In this document: positions 34,653 to 44,101 of the stretch, one piece after another
How positions within the stretch are numbered: the first letter of the stretch is position 1
How the letters are laid out: the number at the start of each line of letters is the position of its first letter
NCBI GenBank assembly: GCA_947632385.1
Contig: CANRPD010000005.1
Coordinates: 1-61,935, forward strand
DNA from: an uncultured Clostridia bacterium
Lineage (GTDB): Bacteria > Bacillota > Clostridia > Oscillospirales > Acutalibacteraceae
DNA: 61,935 nt
Direction: 5' to 3'
The notes under the pieces: model-generated
What the model was told of the DNA's origin: nothing
The model's input: the letters and a program-made list of their open reading frames with translations, nothing else
The model's database searches: none
Program-made: the position numbers and the translations under genes

Positions 34653-35918
34653 ATGAGTCATGGGTATTATACCCGCATTCGGGTCACCGACTACGGACCC
34701 TATGTGGTCCGGGTGATCCTGCCCGTCCCCGGGACCGTCCGGGCCGAGGCCCTCTCCCCGGAGCAGTTCTCCGTGTACGTCTCCCGCATGGATGAAAAGG
34801 GCGAGCCGCTGCTGCTGCCCAAGAGCTGGATGGCCGTGGACGACAAGGAGCCCAGCCAGGGGTACATCCCGGTGCTGCGGGCCACCCCCGGCACCCAGGA
34901 CGGCCAAGAGCTGCCGGAGGGGGAATACATCGTGCTGCACATGGCCTATGGGCCCCAGGCCCAGCTGTCCTCCTGCATCAGCGCGCCGGCGGGCCTCAAC
35001 GTGTACGTGAAGATGCGCTACCGCATCACGCTGACGGCGCCGGTGGAGACCTCTGCCGGGACGCTGGCGGGGCGGGTGTATGACTATCCCCTGGGCAGCT
35101 TTGCCCCGGATTCCGACGGATTCCGCAACGCCACGTCCTCTTATGAGGCCCAGCCCCTCAATTACGGGTATTTCATCCCCCAGACCGGCGGCAAGCGCCC
35201 GCTGATCATCTGGCTGCACGGGGCCGGCGAGGGCGGCGTGGACCCCACCGTGGCCTATACGGGGAACAAGGTCACCGCTCTGGCCAGCGAACCGGTGCAG
35301 GGACTGTTCGGCGGGGCGTATCTCCTGGTGCCCCAGACCCCCACCTTCTGGATGAACGACGGCTCCGGGCAGTACGGGAACAGCGGAAAGAGCATGTATG
35401 TGGAAGCCCTGAAGGCGTGCATCGACGAGTTCGTGGAAAAGAACCCCTGCATCGACCGGGACCGGATCTATCTGGGCGGCGACAGCAACGGCGGCTTTAT
35501 GACCATGCGCATGGTGCTGGACTACCCGGACTTCTTTGCGGCGGCGTTCCCGGTGTGCGAGGCGCTGTACGACGAGACCATCTCCGACGAAGCCCTCCGG
35601 CGGATCATCCACCTGCCCATCTGGTTCACCCACGCCAAAAACGACCCGGTGGTGAAGCCGGAGACCACCGTGGAGGCCACCTACCGGCGGCTGGTGGCGG
35701 TCGGGAACCGGAACGTCCATTTCACCTTCTGGGACGGCATCCGGGACATCCACGAGGGCTTCCGGGACAGCGAAGGCAACCCCTTTGAGTACATCGGGCA
35801 CTTTGCGTGGATCCCGGTGTTCAACGACGACTGTCGGCTGGACTATGACGGCCAGCCGGTGGTGGCCAAAGGGAAGGAAGTCTCCCTGCTGGAATGGCTG
35901 AGCCTGCAGCACCGGTGA
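34653..35918 (+). CDS. two-domain alpha/beta-hydrolase esterase
   Basis: A 421-aa protein. Residues about 1-150 look like a beta-sandwich (Ig-like) domain; residues about 165-420 are an alpha/beta-hydrolase with oxyanion segment IIWLHGAGEGG, nucleophile in GGDSNGGFM, Asp in FTHAKNDPVV and His in DIHEGF. This arrangement occurs in PHB-depolymerase/feruloyl-esterase-like enzymes. There is no signal peptide, so the substrate is probably a small imported ester. ATG 34653 follows CAGGAGG. Confidence 0.85.
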   Translation: MSHGYYTRIRVTDYGPYVVRVILPVPGTVRAEALSPEQFSVYVSRMDEKGEPLLLPKSWMAVDDKEPSQGYIPVLRATPGTQDGQELPEGEYIVLHMAYGPQAQLSSCISAPAGLNVYVKMRYRITLTAPVETSAGTLAGRVYDYPLGSFAPDSDGFRNATSSYEAQPLNYGYFIPQTGGKRPLIIWLHGAGEGGVDPTVAYTGNKVTALASEPVQGLFGGAYLLVPQTPTFWMNDGSGQYGNSGKSMYVEALKACIDEFVEKNPCIDRDRIYLGGDSNGGFMTMRMVLDYPDFFAAAFPVCEALYDETISDEALRRIIHLPIWFTHAKNDPVVKPETTVEATYRRLVAVGNRNVHFTFWDGIRDIHEGFRDSEGNPFEYIGHFAWIPVFNDDCRLDYDGQPVVAKGKEVSLLEWLSLQHR

Positions 35919-35949
35919 GGAGCCTGTCGGGACCCAAAAAGCGTGGAAA

Positions 35950-35982
35950 AGAGCCTCCCCAGGACGGGAGGCTCTGTTTTTT
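35950..35982. terminator. terminator after the two-domain esterase
   Basis: A 10-bp stem (35950-35959 with 35966-35975) and a T-run, between convergent genes. Confidence 0.85.
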
Positions 35983-35999
35983 GACGGACGGGGGCGGGA

Positions 36000-36497
<498 letters not shown>

Positions 36498-36534
36498 TGC
36501 GCCCATCCTTTCCGTTTCCCGGTATTCTGGGGAA

Positions 36535-36563
36535 ATCCTACCATTTTTCCCCAAAAAAGTCAA
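36535..36563 (-). promoter_or_regulatory. promoter of the SEC-C gene with imperfect spacer repeat
   Basis: TTGACT (36563-36558), 17-nt spacer, TAGGAT (36540-36535). The 18-nt segment pairs ACTTTTT with GAAAAAT around TGGG, with one mismatch and one G-T pair. Confidence 0.65.
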
Positions 36564-36662
36564 TCACCCAAATGGGGCTTTCCCCCGCCGGGGGAAAATT
36601 TCTCTTTCCCTTTCCCCGCAGACATGGTATGATGAGAAAAACACTGCAAGGAGGCGACTGCC

Positions 36663-38015
36663 GTGGCAGAGCGGATCGAAGCGCCGGGATACGCCCGGCA
36701 GGTGCTGGAGGCCCTGGAACAGGGGGGCTGTGAAGCGTGGTTCGTGGGGGGCTGCGTGAGGGACAGCCTGATGGGCCGCGCCCCGGTGGACTGGGACATC
36801 GCGGCGGGGCCGGGGCCGGTGGCCATCGAACGAGCGCTGGCGGGGCGGTACACGCTGATCCGCACGGGAGAGAAGCACGGCACGGTGACGGCGCTGAGCG
36901 CGGGGCGCCCGGTAGAGATCACCGCGTTTCGGGCGGAGACGGGGTATGCCGACCACCGGCACCCGGACGCGGTGCGGTTCGTGGACCGGCTGGACGAGGA
37001 CCTGGCCCGGCGGGATTTCACCGTGAACGCCCTGGCGTATCACCCCCGGCGGGGACTGGTGGACCGGTTCGGCGGGCAGGCGGACCTGGCGGCGGGGGTG
37101 CTGCGCTGCGTGGGCGACCCCGGACGGCGCTTTGCCGAGGACGCGCTGCGGATCCTGCGGGGGCTGCGGTTCGCGGCGTGCCTGGGGTTTTCTCTGGAGG
37201 CGCAGACGGCCCGGGCCGCGGTGGAAAACCGGGAGCTGCTGCGGGAGATCTCCCGAGAGCGGGTGCTGGGGGAGCTGGAAAAGCTGCTGTGCGCTCCCCA
37301 CGCCGCCCAGGTGCTGGATGCCTTCCCTTCGGTCCTCTTCACGGTGCTGCCGGAGCTCAGCCCCATGGAGCACTGCACCCAGGAGCACCCCTGCCACCGG
37401 GGCACCGTGTGGCAGCACACCCTCTGGGTGCTGGAGGCGGCGCCGGCGGAGCCGGTCCTGCGGTGGGCGGCGCTGCTGCACGACTGCGGCAAGCCCGGGA
37501 CCAAGACCCGGGGACCCGACGGGATCGCCCACTTTTACGGCCACGCGGCGGAGAGCGAAGCGCTGGCCCGGGAGATATGTAGCGGCCTGCGGATGTCCGG
37601 CCGGGAGGCCGACCGGGTGTGCGCCCTGGTGCGGTGCCACGGGGAGGTGCTGCCCATGGCGCCCAAACGAGTGAAAAAGCTCTTGGCCCGGCTGGGCGAG
37701 GAAGACTTTTTCGGGCTGCTGGAGCTGATCCGGGCCGACTGGACCGGACAGGCCACCGGGCTGCTGGAGGAGCGCCTGCCTGCCCTGGAGGAAACCCGGC
37801 GGCGGGCGGAGGATCTGCTGGCCCAGGGGGCGTGCCTAGGCTTGGGGGATCTGGCAGTGAACGGGGACGACCTGCTGGAACTGGGCTTTGCGCCGGGGCC
37901 CGGGCTGGGCAGAGCGCTGGATCGGCTGCTGGAGGCGGTGCTGGAGGACCGGCTGCCCAACCGGCGGGCGGCGCTGCTGGAGGAAGCCCGGACACTGCTG
38001 GGAACCGGTCCGTAA
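36663..38015 (+). CDS. cca: CCA tRNA nucleotidyltransferase
   Basis: Adds or repairs the CCA end of tRNAs. The N-terminal class II nucleotidyltransferase head has GGCVRDSLMGRAPVDWDIA (DxD metal site), followed by RRDFTVNALAYHP and EDALRILRGLRFAA. An HD-domain region (LLHDCGKPGTKT) occupies the middle, as in HD-containing bacterial forms. Length (450 aa) is normal. GTG 36663 follows AAGGAGG. The kinase-like gene follows 53 nt later. Confidence 0.94.
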   Translation: MAERIEAPGYARQVLEALEQGGCEAWFVGGCVRDSLMGRAPVDWDIAAGPGPVAIERALAGRYTLIRTGEKHGTVTALSAGRPVEITAFRAETGYADHRHPDAVRFVDRLDEDLARRDFTVNALAYHPRRGLVDRFGGQADLAAGVLRCVGDPGRRFAEDALRILRGLRFAACLGFSLEAQTARAAVENRELLREISRERVLGELEKLLCAPHAAQVLDAFPSVLFTVLPELSPMEHCTQEHPCHRGTVWQHTLWVLEAAPAEPVLRWAALLHDCGKPGTKTRGPDGIAHFYGHAAESEALAREICSGLRMSGREADRVCALVRCHGEVLPMAPKRVKKLLARLGEEDFFGLLELIRADWTGQATGLLEERLPALEETRRRAEDLLAQGACLGLGDLAVNGDDLLELGFAPGPGLGRALDRLLEAVLEDRLPNRRAALLEEARTLLGTGP

Positions 38016-38068
38016 GGGCGTTTTTTGCGTCGGAAACGAACACGAAACGGTCAAAAAGGAGGGTTTTC

Positions 38069-38626
38069 ATGACGCGAACGGTCATTCACATTTACGGCGC
38101 ATCGGGCAGCGGCACCACCACCCTGGGGCGGCTGCTGGCCCAGCGGCTGGGCTTTTTCCACCTGGACACCGACGACTACTTTTGGCTCCCCACGGACCCT
38201 CCCTTCACCACGCCCGCGCCCCTGGAGGTCCGGCAGGAACGGCTGATGGGGGATCTGCTGGCCCACGAGGGGGTGGTGGTCTCCGGGACGCTGGGCGGCT
38301 GGGCCCAAGGCGTGATGCCCTACTGCACCCTGGGGGTGCGGCTCTACATCGACAGCGCCCTGCGCATGGAGCGGCTGAAGGCCCGGGAATACGCCCGGTT
38401 CGGGGAGCGCATCCGACCGGGCGGTGACATGGCGGAGGAACATCAGGCGTTTCTCGAATTCGCGGCCCAGTACGACACCGGCGGCACCGAGGTGCGCAGC
38501 CGGGTCCAGCAGGACCTGCTGGAGCAGGAGCTGCCCTGCCCCATCCTGCGGCTGGACAGCAGCGCGCCGGTCCTGGACAATCTGGAAGCGGTGTGCGCGG
38601 CGCTGCAGGCCATGGACCGGAAATAA
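38069..38626 (+). CDS. small P-loop kinase-like protein
   Basis: A 185-aa P-loop protein of the nucleoside/adenylate-kinase-like group. Walker A is GASGSGTTT near residues 10-18, where the last motif positions are Thr-Thr. HLDTDDYFW is a likely substrate Asp region. ATG 38069 follows AAAAAGGAGGG. Neighbour: cca upstream. The substrate is unknown. Confidence 0.75.
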   Translation: MTRTVIHIYGASGSGTTTLGRLLAQRLGFFHLDTDDYFWLPTDPPFTTPAPLEVRQERLMGDLLAHEGVVVSGTLGGWAQGVMPYCTLGVRLYIDSALRMERLKAREYARFGERIRPGGDMAEEHQAFLEFAAQYDTGGTEVRSRVQQDLLEQELPCPILRLDSSAPVLDNLEAVCAALQAMDRK

Positions 38627-38635
38627 AGCGAAAAG

Positions 38636-38666
38636 CAGGCCCTCCCCGGGACACGGGGAGGGCCTG
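38636..38666. terminator. terminator between convergent genes
   Basis: A 12-bp stem (38636-38647 with 38655-38666) between the kinase-like gene and the flavin reductase. Confidence 0.8.
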
Positions 38667-38684
38667 CCGGCTGACTGTTATTTT

Positions 38685-39191
38685 TCAGCTGCCGTGGTAA
38701 CTGGACGCATTTTTGGGCGTGCCGCCCTTGATCACAGTGCGGTAGTAGTCGTAGGTCAGCGGGGTGCCGAGACCCACGGGCTCCGCCTCCTCCACCGCGC
38801 CGATAAACAGCAGGTGGGTGCCCACATCCACGGTCTCCACCACCCGGCAGCTGAACCGGGCGCAGATGTGCTCGGTGGGATAGGGCATGTAGGCCTCATC
38901 GAACCCGGTGGGGATGCCCTCGAACTTGTCCAGATCCCGGCTGGAGCGGAACCCGAACCGGCCGATGGACTCCAGGGTGCTGGTCTGATCCAGCACCACG
39001 GCGGTAAAGCGGCCGGCCCGCCGGATGACATCGGCGGTGTAGTTGTCCTTGTTCACCGCCACAGAAAGCTGGGCGGGCTGGGCGGTGACCTGCAGCAGTG
39101 TGTTCACCACGCAGCCGCTGCGCTCCATGCCGTCCCGGGCCGAGACGATGTACAATCCGGAGCTCATCCGGAAAAATGCGGTTTTGTCCAT
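38685..39191 (-). CDS. flavin reductase family protein
   Basis: A 168-aa FMN-binding split-barrel protein of the flavin reductase family, like the N-terminal domain of high-molecular-weight rubredoxin. SGLYIVSARDG...SGCVVNTLLQVTAQPAQLSVAVNKDNYT is the flavin-binding part. It may transfer electrons from NAD(P)H to FMN or another partner. ATG 39191 follows AAAAAGGAGGG. Monocistronic under the promoter at 39215-39243. Confidence 0.9.
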   Translation of the reverse strand: MDKTAFFRMSSGLYIVSARDGMERSGCVVNTLLQVTAQPAQLSVAVNKDNYTADVIRRAGRFTAVVLDQTSTLESIGRFGFRSSRDLDKFEGIPTGFDEAYMPYPTEHICARFSCRVVETVDVGTHLLFIGAVEEAEPVGLGTPLTYDYYRTVIKGGTPKNASSYHGS

Positions 39192-39214
39192 GAATAGCCC
39201 TCCTTTTTGGGTCT

Positions 39215-39243
39215 ATTGTACCCCAAACCGTGCGGTTTGACAA
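39215..39243 (-). promoter_or_regulatory. promoter of the flavin reductase gene with inverted repeat in the spacer
   Basis: TTGTCA (39243-39238), 17-nt spacer, TACAAT (39220-39215). On the minus strand CAAACCG-CA-CGGTTTG is a perfect 7-bp inverted repeat that spans the end of the -35 and the spacer. Confidence 0.75.
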
Positions 39244-39290
39244 GCCCTTTGGCGGGCTGTGGCATTCATTTTGTCCGGCCGGGGCCCGAC

Positions 39291-39310
39291 AAAAAGCCCC
39301 CGCAGGGGGC
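39291..39310 (-). terminator. intrinsic terminator of the Nif3-like gene
   Basis: GCCCCC/GGGGGC stem (39296-39310, triloop) followed by TTTTT on the minus strand. Confidence 0.75.
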
Positions 39311-39348
39311 GGAGGCTTTGGGGAACGAGATGGGACCGGCAGGCCGGA

Positions 39349-40176
39349 TCAGACGATGCCGTTGATGCGGACGATCTCCAGGCCCTTTTTCTCCCAGGCA
39401 TCCAGGATCTGGTTGAAGCCCAGGGAATCGCTGGCCATATGGCCGGCCACGATGAAATTGCACTTGTTGTGCTTGCGCAGGCCCTCCAGCACGTCGGGGG
39501 TGGCGTGCATGGTGACGAAGGTGCCGATGCCCGCGTTGGAGCAGGCGATGTATTCATCCAGCGAGGGAGCGCCCACGCCGTACATCTCCACGTAGATCTT
39601 CCCGGCGAAGCTGCTCTTGGAGCCGATCCAGACCTCGGGCTGCTGGCCCTCCAGGGCATCCTGATACTCCCGGATGGTCATGAGCTCGTCGATCACGTCG
39701 CCCACGGTGCAGCGGGGGTTCTTCTCCATCAGAGCGTCCATGCGCTTCTGAGTGTAGCGCTCCGCCAGCATATCGGCAGGGGTGTGGAAGGCCACGTCGC
39801 TGATGTCCAGCAGCTTGGCGGCGTCGCGCATCATGGTGCGGTTGCGGGAGTGCATCCCCTGCTTCCGGCGGGCGTCGTTGGCATAGGCCAGCTTCTGAGC
39901 CTCGTTGATGGGCACGCCGCACTCCATGAGCTTCTTCATATGGTCCCGGCCGAACAGGTCCCCGGTGTGGGCATTGATGATGCCGGCGGGATGGTGCTGG
40001 GCAACGCAGTCGAAGCCCAGCTGCTTGGCGATGAGCAGCATGGCCTCATTCATGTCGATGCCGGCCAGCACGCGCTTGACCTCTTTGCCGTTGTCGTACA
40101 CGATGCCGGAATCCTCGGGCATGGCCTCCAGGCCCACCAGGTCCAGGACGGTTTGGTACATTTCCTTGACAGTCAT
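39349..40176 (-). CDS. Nif3-like dinuclear metal protein (DUF34), divergent
   Basis: A 275-aa protein of the Nif3/YbgI/DUF34 superfamily by the spacing of its metal-ligand histidines (AQHHPAGIINAHTGD in the first half; VAGHMASDS near the end). Nif3 proteins bind two metal ions; the substrate is debated. This one is divergent, so the family assignment is moderately sure. ATG 40176 follows AAGGAGGAAC. Its promoter may be TTGCGC-17-TATAAT ending near 40235. Confidence 0.75.
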   Translation of the reverse strand: MTVKEMYQTVLDLVGLEAMPEDSGIVYDNGKEVKRVLAGIDMNEAMLLIAKQLGFDCVAQHHPAGIINAHTGDLFGRDHMKKLMECGVPINEAQKLAYANDARRKQGMHSRNRTMMRDAAKLLDISDVAFHTPADMLAERYTQKRMDALMEKNPRCTVGDVIDELMTIREYQDALEGQQPEVWIGSKSSFAGKIYVEMYGVGAPSLDEYIACSNAGIGTFVTMHATPDVLEGLRKHNKCNFIVAGHMASDSLGFNQILDAWEKKGLEIVRINGIV

Positions 40177-40307
40177 TGGATGTTCCTCCTTGTTTTTGAC
40201 GCGCTTCCCGCTTGTCAGATTGAATTGATTATACACCGATTTTCCCCGGAGCGCAACGGGTTCTTGCAAGAGAAGCCGTTTTTTTCGCCGGGAGCGTGCG
40301 CGTGCCC

Positions 40308-40452
40308 CCGGCCCGCCGTCTCCCGGATGCGGCGCGGGCGGGCAAAAGACGGTGGGATAGGCGGTTGGGAACGTCCCGCCCGCGCCGCATGCTTTTTTGC
40401 GGAGCAAAAAAGGGCCCGAGCCGAAAGCTCTGGCAGGGAGACGGCGGGCCGG
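40308..40452. repeat. large branched inverted repeat (145 nt), intergenic
   Basis: A perfect 17-bp stem (40308-40324 with 40436-40452) closes a region holding a perfect 16-bp stem (40327-40342 with 40375-40390, 32-nt loop), a perfect 9-bp stem with a GGA triloop (40392-40412), and a short 4-bp stem (40418-40430). Together these form a four-helix branched structure filling the Nif3-DUF2007 gap. It could be a structured RNA, a terminator complex or a mobile palindromic element. No ORF. Confidence 0.85.
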
Positions 40453-40459
40453 CGGTCTG

Positions 40460-40936
40460 CTAAAAGCCCAACAGAGAGCGGATCCAGTTGGCCACGGCGT
40501 CGGCAGAGAACACCGCCGCCATGATCAGTAGCAGAAAGACCACCACCGACACCGTTTCCAGCAGCAGGCGGCGGAAGCCGGGCCGTTCAGCTTCGGTCTC
40601 CTCGGAGGCGGGGGCGGCATCCAGCTCCTGCTTGAGCTGGGCGGAAATGGCCTGGGCAGCCTCCAATGAACCGAAGGGAACGTAGAGGTTCCGATCGGTG
40701 GGCAGGGCGGTGGGATCGGACAGATGAGCGGAATAGCCCTGGGAAACGGGTTCGATCTGGCAGGAGATGCCGGCCTCCAACAGACGGCTCTCCAACAGGC
40801 CGGCGGCATACGCATCCGCCCGGTGCAGCAGCACGGAATCCTCCGGCGCAGCGGCCCGGAGCTTGGTATTTTTGCAGTTGGGACAGCGGCGGGCAGAACT
40901 GTCCACCGGGGTTCGACAGCGGGCACAATAGAGCAC
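40460..40936 (-). CDS. zinc-ribbon and DUF2007 membrane protein
   Basis: A 158-aa protein: N-terminal zinc ribbon (CARC...CPNC, residues 4-21), a DUF2007-like segment (residues about 33-105: VLLHRADAYAAGLLESRLLEAGI...VPFGSLEAAQAI) that may bind small signals, and one C-terminal transmembrane helix (near residues 130-150). Function unknown. A promoter (TTGCAA-17-TACAAT, 40992-40964) lies upstream on the minus strand. Confidence 0.8.
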   Translation of the reverse strand: MLYCARCRTPVDSSARRCPNCKNTKLRAAAPEDSVLLHRADAYAAGLLESRLLEAGISCQIEPVSQGYSAHLSDPTALPTDRNLYVPFGSLEAAQAISAQLKQELDAAPASEETEAERPGFRRLLLETVSVVVFLLLIMAAVFSADAVANWIRSLLGF

Positions 40937-40963
40937 GGGGATCCCTCCTTTGGGTTCTCCCCC

Positions 40964-40992
40964 ATTGTACCGCAGGCAGGCCGATTTTGCAA
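40964..40992 (-). promoter_or_regulatory. promoter of the DUF2007 gene
   Basis: TTGCAA (40992-40987), 17-nt spacer, TACAAT (40969-40964) on the minus strand. Confidence 0.65.
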
Positions 40993-40998
40993 GGCCTT

Positions 40999-41562
40999 TT
41001 ACCGGAACACCGGCTGCAGCTGGCGGCCCTCCAGGGCGGCCTCCACCGCCCGGGGCACCAGGGAGAAATCCGCCACCAGGGAGGTGGGCTTTTTTTCGGG
41101 GTCATCCTGGCCCAAGGGGACCAGATACACGTGCTTGGTGTTGAGCAGGCGCATGAGATTGGGCCCGGACGCCCCCAGAGAGTCGTTGCTGGCTACACAG
41201 AGCACCACGGGCATCCCGATGCGTAGAGCGGATTTGACCGCCAGCGTTACTGGGGTATCGGTGATGCCCGCCGCCAGCTTGGACAGCGTGTTCCCGGTGC
41301 AGGGGCAGACCACCAGGGCGTCCGCAAGATGCTGGGGGCCGATGGGTTCCGTGTCCACCAAGGTGTGTAAAACGTCGTGGCCGGCGATGGCCCGGGCCCG
41401 GGCAATGTGCTCCTGCGCCCGGCCAAAGCGGGTGTCGGTCTGATAGGCGTTGTAGGACATGATGGGCAAGATCCCGTATTTTCGGCTGAGGATCTCCATC
41501 TGCTGAAGGGCCTTCTCCAGGGTGCAGAAGGAACCGCAGATGGCAAAGCCGATGGTGTGCAT
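40999..41562 (-). CDS. spoVFB: dipicolinate synthase subunit B
   Basis: Flavoprotein-type subunit of dipicolinate synthase, which makes the spore-core chelator dipicolinic acid in the mother cell. The 187-aa product has the flavoprotein fold (GFAICGSFCTL, ALVVCPCTGNTLSKLAAGITDTPVTLAVKS). ATG 41562 follows GGAAAGGATGATTTGT; an in-frame ATG 9 nt upstream is less well placed. It lies 87 nt after dpaA in the same unit. Confidence 0.94.
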   Translation of the reverse strand: MHTIGFAICGSFCTLEKALQQMEILSRKYGILPIMSYNAYQTDTRFGRAQEHIARARAIAGHDVLHTLVDTEPIGPQHLADALVVCPCTGNTLSKLAAGITDTPVTLAVKSALRIGMPVVLCVASNDSLGASGPNLMRLLNTKHVYLVPLGQDDPEKKPTSLVADFSLVPRAVEAALEGRQLQPVFR

Positions 41563-41648
41563 ACAAATCATCCTTTCCAAAAGGTCGTTGGCGTGCAAAA
41601 AGCGGGGGTTTTCCTGCCGGAACCCGCCCAAAAGCCCCCCGAAAGCGT

Positions 41649-42479
41649 TCACAGCCGGGCGGAGATGCACCGCCAGAGCAACGTTCCCGCCGCCAGAGGG
41701 GCAGTGGTTCCCGGAAGGCCGGGCAGGGACACCAGCCGGAGAGAATGCCGCCGGGCGGCCTGGGAGTCGATCCCGCCGGGGGCGGAAGCCAGCTCCAGCA
41801 AGACGGCATGGGACGGCAGGGATTGCATTTCGCTCTCACCGAAAACAGGCGCCGGGACCGTGTTGAAGACCACCTCATAGGGGGCGTGGACGGCTCCCAG
41901 ACCCAGGGGCCGGCAGCCCAGGTCGGCGATCTGCGGGTGCACGGACGGGTCGCGGGCAAAGCAGTCCACCTGGGCATGGAGCGCAGGCAGCAGACCGCAC
42001 AGTGCCCGGCCGATCCGCCCAAAGCCCAGGACCAGGCAGCGGGCGCCCGCCAGGGAACCCGGGGTTTCCCGGATGGCGGCAGCCAGGGCGCCCTCGGCGG
42101 TGAGGGCCGCGTTGCCGGTGAGCAGATCCTCAAAATGGGCGTACTCCTCCACCACCTGCAGGGCAGGAAAGCGGGCGGGCAGCGTACCCAGCAGACCCCC
42201 GAAGACCCGGGTCTCCGGGGAAAAGCGCAGCGTCCCGAGGGGCACCGCCCGGGGGGCAAAGGGAGCGTTCAGGGTCTCCCCGTCCCGGGAGACCGGCATG
42301 GACAGCAGGATCAGGGCACAGGAATCCAACAGCTGCCGGGGCGAACAGGCCGGGAACGGGCTTTCCGGGAGCTGCTCCAGGGCAGAGAGCGCCACGGAAA
42401 AGCCGTCCGCGGCGGCGGCACGGGCCAAATAGAGCTGACGGGCGTCCCCGCCCAGGACGCCCAGAGAACAGGGCTGCAT
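41649..42479 (-). CDS. spoVFA: dipicolinate synthase subunit A
   Basis: NAD(P)-dependent subunit of dipicolinate synthase. The 276-aa product has an N-terminal domain and a Rossmann domain (CLVLGFGRIGRAL near residue 150), plus the end LVSLPGLPGTTAPLAAG typical of DpaA. Together with spoVFB it shows the organism can make dipicolinic acid. ATG 42479 is chosen over the longer frame. A SigK-like promoter lies upstream. Confidence 0.94.
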   Translation of the reverse strand: MQPCSLGVLGGDARQLYLARAAAADGFSVALSALEQLPESPFPACSPRQLLDSCALILLSMPVSRDGETLNAPFAPRAVPLGTLRFSPETRVFGGLLGTLPARFPALQVVEEYAHFEDLLTGNAALTAEGALAAAIRETPGSLAGARCLVLGFGRIGRALCGLLPALHAQVDCFARDPSVHPQIADLGCRPLGLGAVHAPYEVVFNTVPAPVFGESEMQSLPSHAVLLELASAPGGIDSQAARRHSLRLVSLPGLPGTTAPLAAGTLLWRCISARL

Positions 42480-42524
42480 CAGATGACCTTCTTTCCATGA
42501 ACACAGAGGGGTGGGTCCACAGTG

Positions 42525-42552
42525 CATTGTATGGCGGGACGGTTTGTTTGGT
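42525..42552 (-). promoter_or_regulatory. possible SigK promoter of spoVFA-spoVFB
   Basis: On the minus strand, ACC (42552-42550), 16-nt gap, CATACAATG (42533-42525), against the SigK consensus AC and CATANNNTA. Matches are short, so this rests partly on known SigK control of spoVF in Bacillus. Confidence 0.35.
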
Positions 42553-42678
42553 GCCCGGAGGCAGGACAGGGGCGGCGAATTTTTCACTTTTTTGCCGGGA
42601 GGGACTTTATTTTACCGGCTTTTTGCCATATAATAGGGAGGTCAACGGCAAAAACCTGTTTGGACGAGGAGACAAGCA

Positions 42679-44058
42679 ATGGAGAATATACTGGATACAG
42701 TTCGACGGATCCATTTTGTGGGCATCGGCGGTTCGGGCATCTGCCCCATTGCCGAGATCCTGCTGCACAAGGGATATCAGATCTCCGGTTCGGACCTCAA
42801 CGAATCCGACACTTTGGACCGGGTGAAGACCTACGGCATCCCGGTGTATATGGGCCACCGGCCGGAAAATGTGGGCGACGCCCAGTGCGTGGTGTACACC
42901 TCCGCCGCCAAGCCCGACAACCCGGAGCTGGTGGAGGCCCGGCGTCGGGGCATCCCCACGCTGGAACGCTCGGAAATGCTGGGGATGCTCAGCGATCGGT
43001 TCCGGGAGATGGTGGGCATCGCCGCGACCCACGGCAAAACCACCACTTCCTCCATGCTGACCCAGATCACCCTGGAGGCCGGCAGAGATCCCAGCGCCAT
43101 CATCGGGGGAAAGCTGCCCCTGCTGGGTTCCAACAGCCGGGTGGGAAAAAGTCAGCTGCTGGTGTGCGAAGCCGACGAGTACAAGGACACCTTCCTACAC
43201 CTGCACCCGGCGGTGGCGGTGCTTTTGAATCTGGAAGTGGACCATTTGGATTATTTTAAGGACCTGGACCACATCGTGCGGTCCTTCCACCAATATGCCG
43301 AGCAGACCCGGGAGGCCGTGATCTTCAACGGGGAAAGCGAGAACCTGCGCCGGGCGCTACAGGGGATCTCCGGCAAACGGCTGGTGTCCTTTGGGCTGGG
43401 GAGCAACAACGACTATTGGCCCGGGGAGATCACCCCGAGAGAACGGACCCAGCGCAGCTTTACCCTGATGCACGGCAGCGAAGCGCTGGGCCGGGTGGAC
43501 CTGCAGGTGCCTGGAATGCACAACGTCCTGGATGCGGTGGCGGCGGGCGCTGCCGCCCATGTGCTGGGGATATCGGGAGAGGACATCTGCCGGAGCCTGA
43601 GCCGGTTCACCGGCACGCACCGGCGGTTCGAGCTGCTTGGGAACTTCGGGGGGATCCAGATCGCCGACGACTTCGCCCACCACCCCACGGAGCTCCGGGC
43701 TACACTGACGACTGCCATGGAGATGGGCTATCGGGAGGTGTGGGCCATTTTCCAGCCGCATACCTACTCCCGGACGTACGATCTGCTGGAGGATTTTGCC
43801 CAGGCGCTGGCCATTCCGGACCATGTGATCATGACGGAGATCCTGGCGGTGCGGGAAGAAAACGTGTACGGCATCCACACATCGGACCTGGCGGCCAAGA
43901 TCCCCGGCAGCGTGTGGTTCTCCAGCTTTGCAGCGATCGAGGACTATGTGATGGAACGCGCCCAGCCGGGGGATCTGATCCTGACCCTGGGCGGTGGCGA
44001 TATCTACAAGTGCGCCAATCAGCTTGTGGACCGGTATCGGGCCCGAGAAGAACGATGA
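42679..44058 (+). CDS. murC: UDP-N-acetylmuramate--L-alanine ligase
   Basis: Adds L-Ala to UDP-MurNAc, the first step of stem-peptide synthesis. It shows HFVGIGGSGICPIAEIL, the P-loop AATHGKTTTSSM, and the domain-3 segment QIADDFAHHPTEL. Length (459 aa) is normal. ATG 42679 follows GACGAGGAGAC. A TATAAT at 42629-42634 is a likely -10. Another cell-wall gene, consistent with ddl and murI upstream. Confidence 0.97.
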   Translation: MENILDTVRRIHFVGIGGSGICPIAEILLHKGYQISGSDLNESDTLDRVKTYGIPVYMGHRPENVGDAQCVVYTSAAKPDNPELVEARRRGIPTLERSEMLGMLSDRFREMVGIAATHGKTTTSSMLTQITLEAGRDPSAIIGGKLPLLGSNSRVGKSQLLVCEADEYKDTFLHLHPAVAVLLNLEVDHLDYFKDLDHIVRSFHQYAEQTREAVIFNGESENLRRALQGISGKRLVSFGLGSNNDYWPGEITPRERTQRSFTLMHGSEALGRVDLQVPGMHNVLDAVAAGAAAHVLGISGEDICRSLSRFTGTHRRFELLGNFGGIQIADDFAHHPTELRATLTTAMEMGYREVWAIFQPHTYSRTYDLLEDFAQALAIPDHVIMTEILAVREENVYGIHTSDLAAKIPGSVWFSSFAAIEDYVMERAQPGDLILTLGGGDIYKCANQLVDRYRAREER

Positions 44059-44101
44059 TCCCCGGCGGGGGCAAGTTCAAACGAAACAAAGGCGGGATAG
44101 T

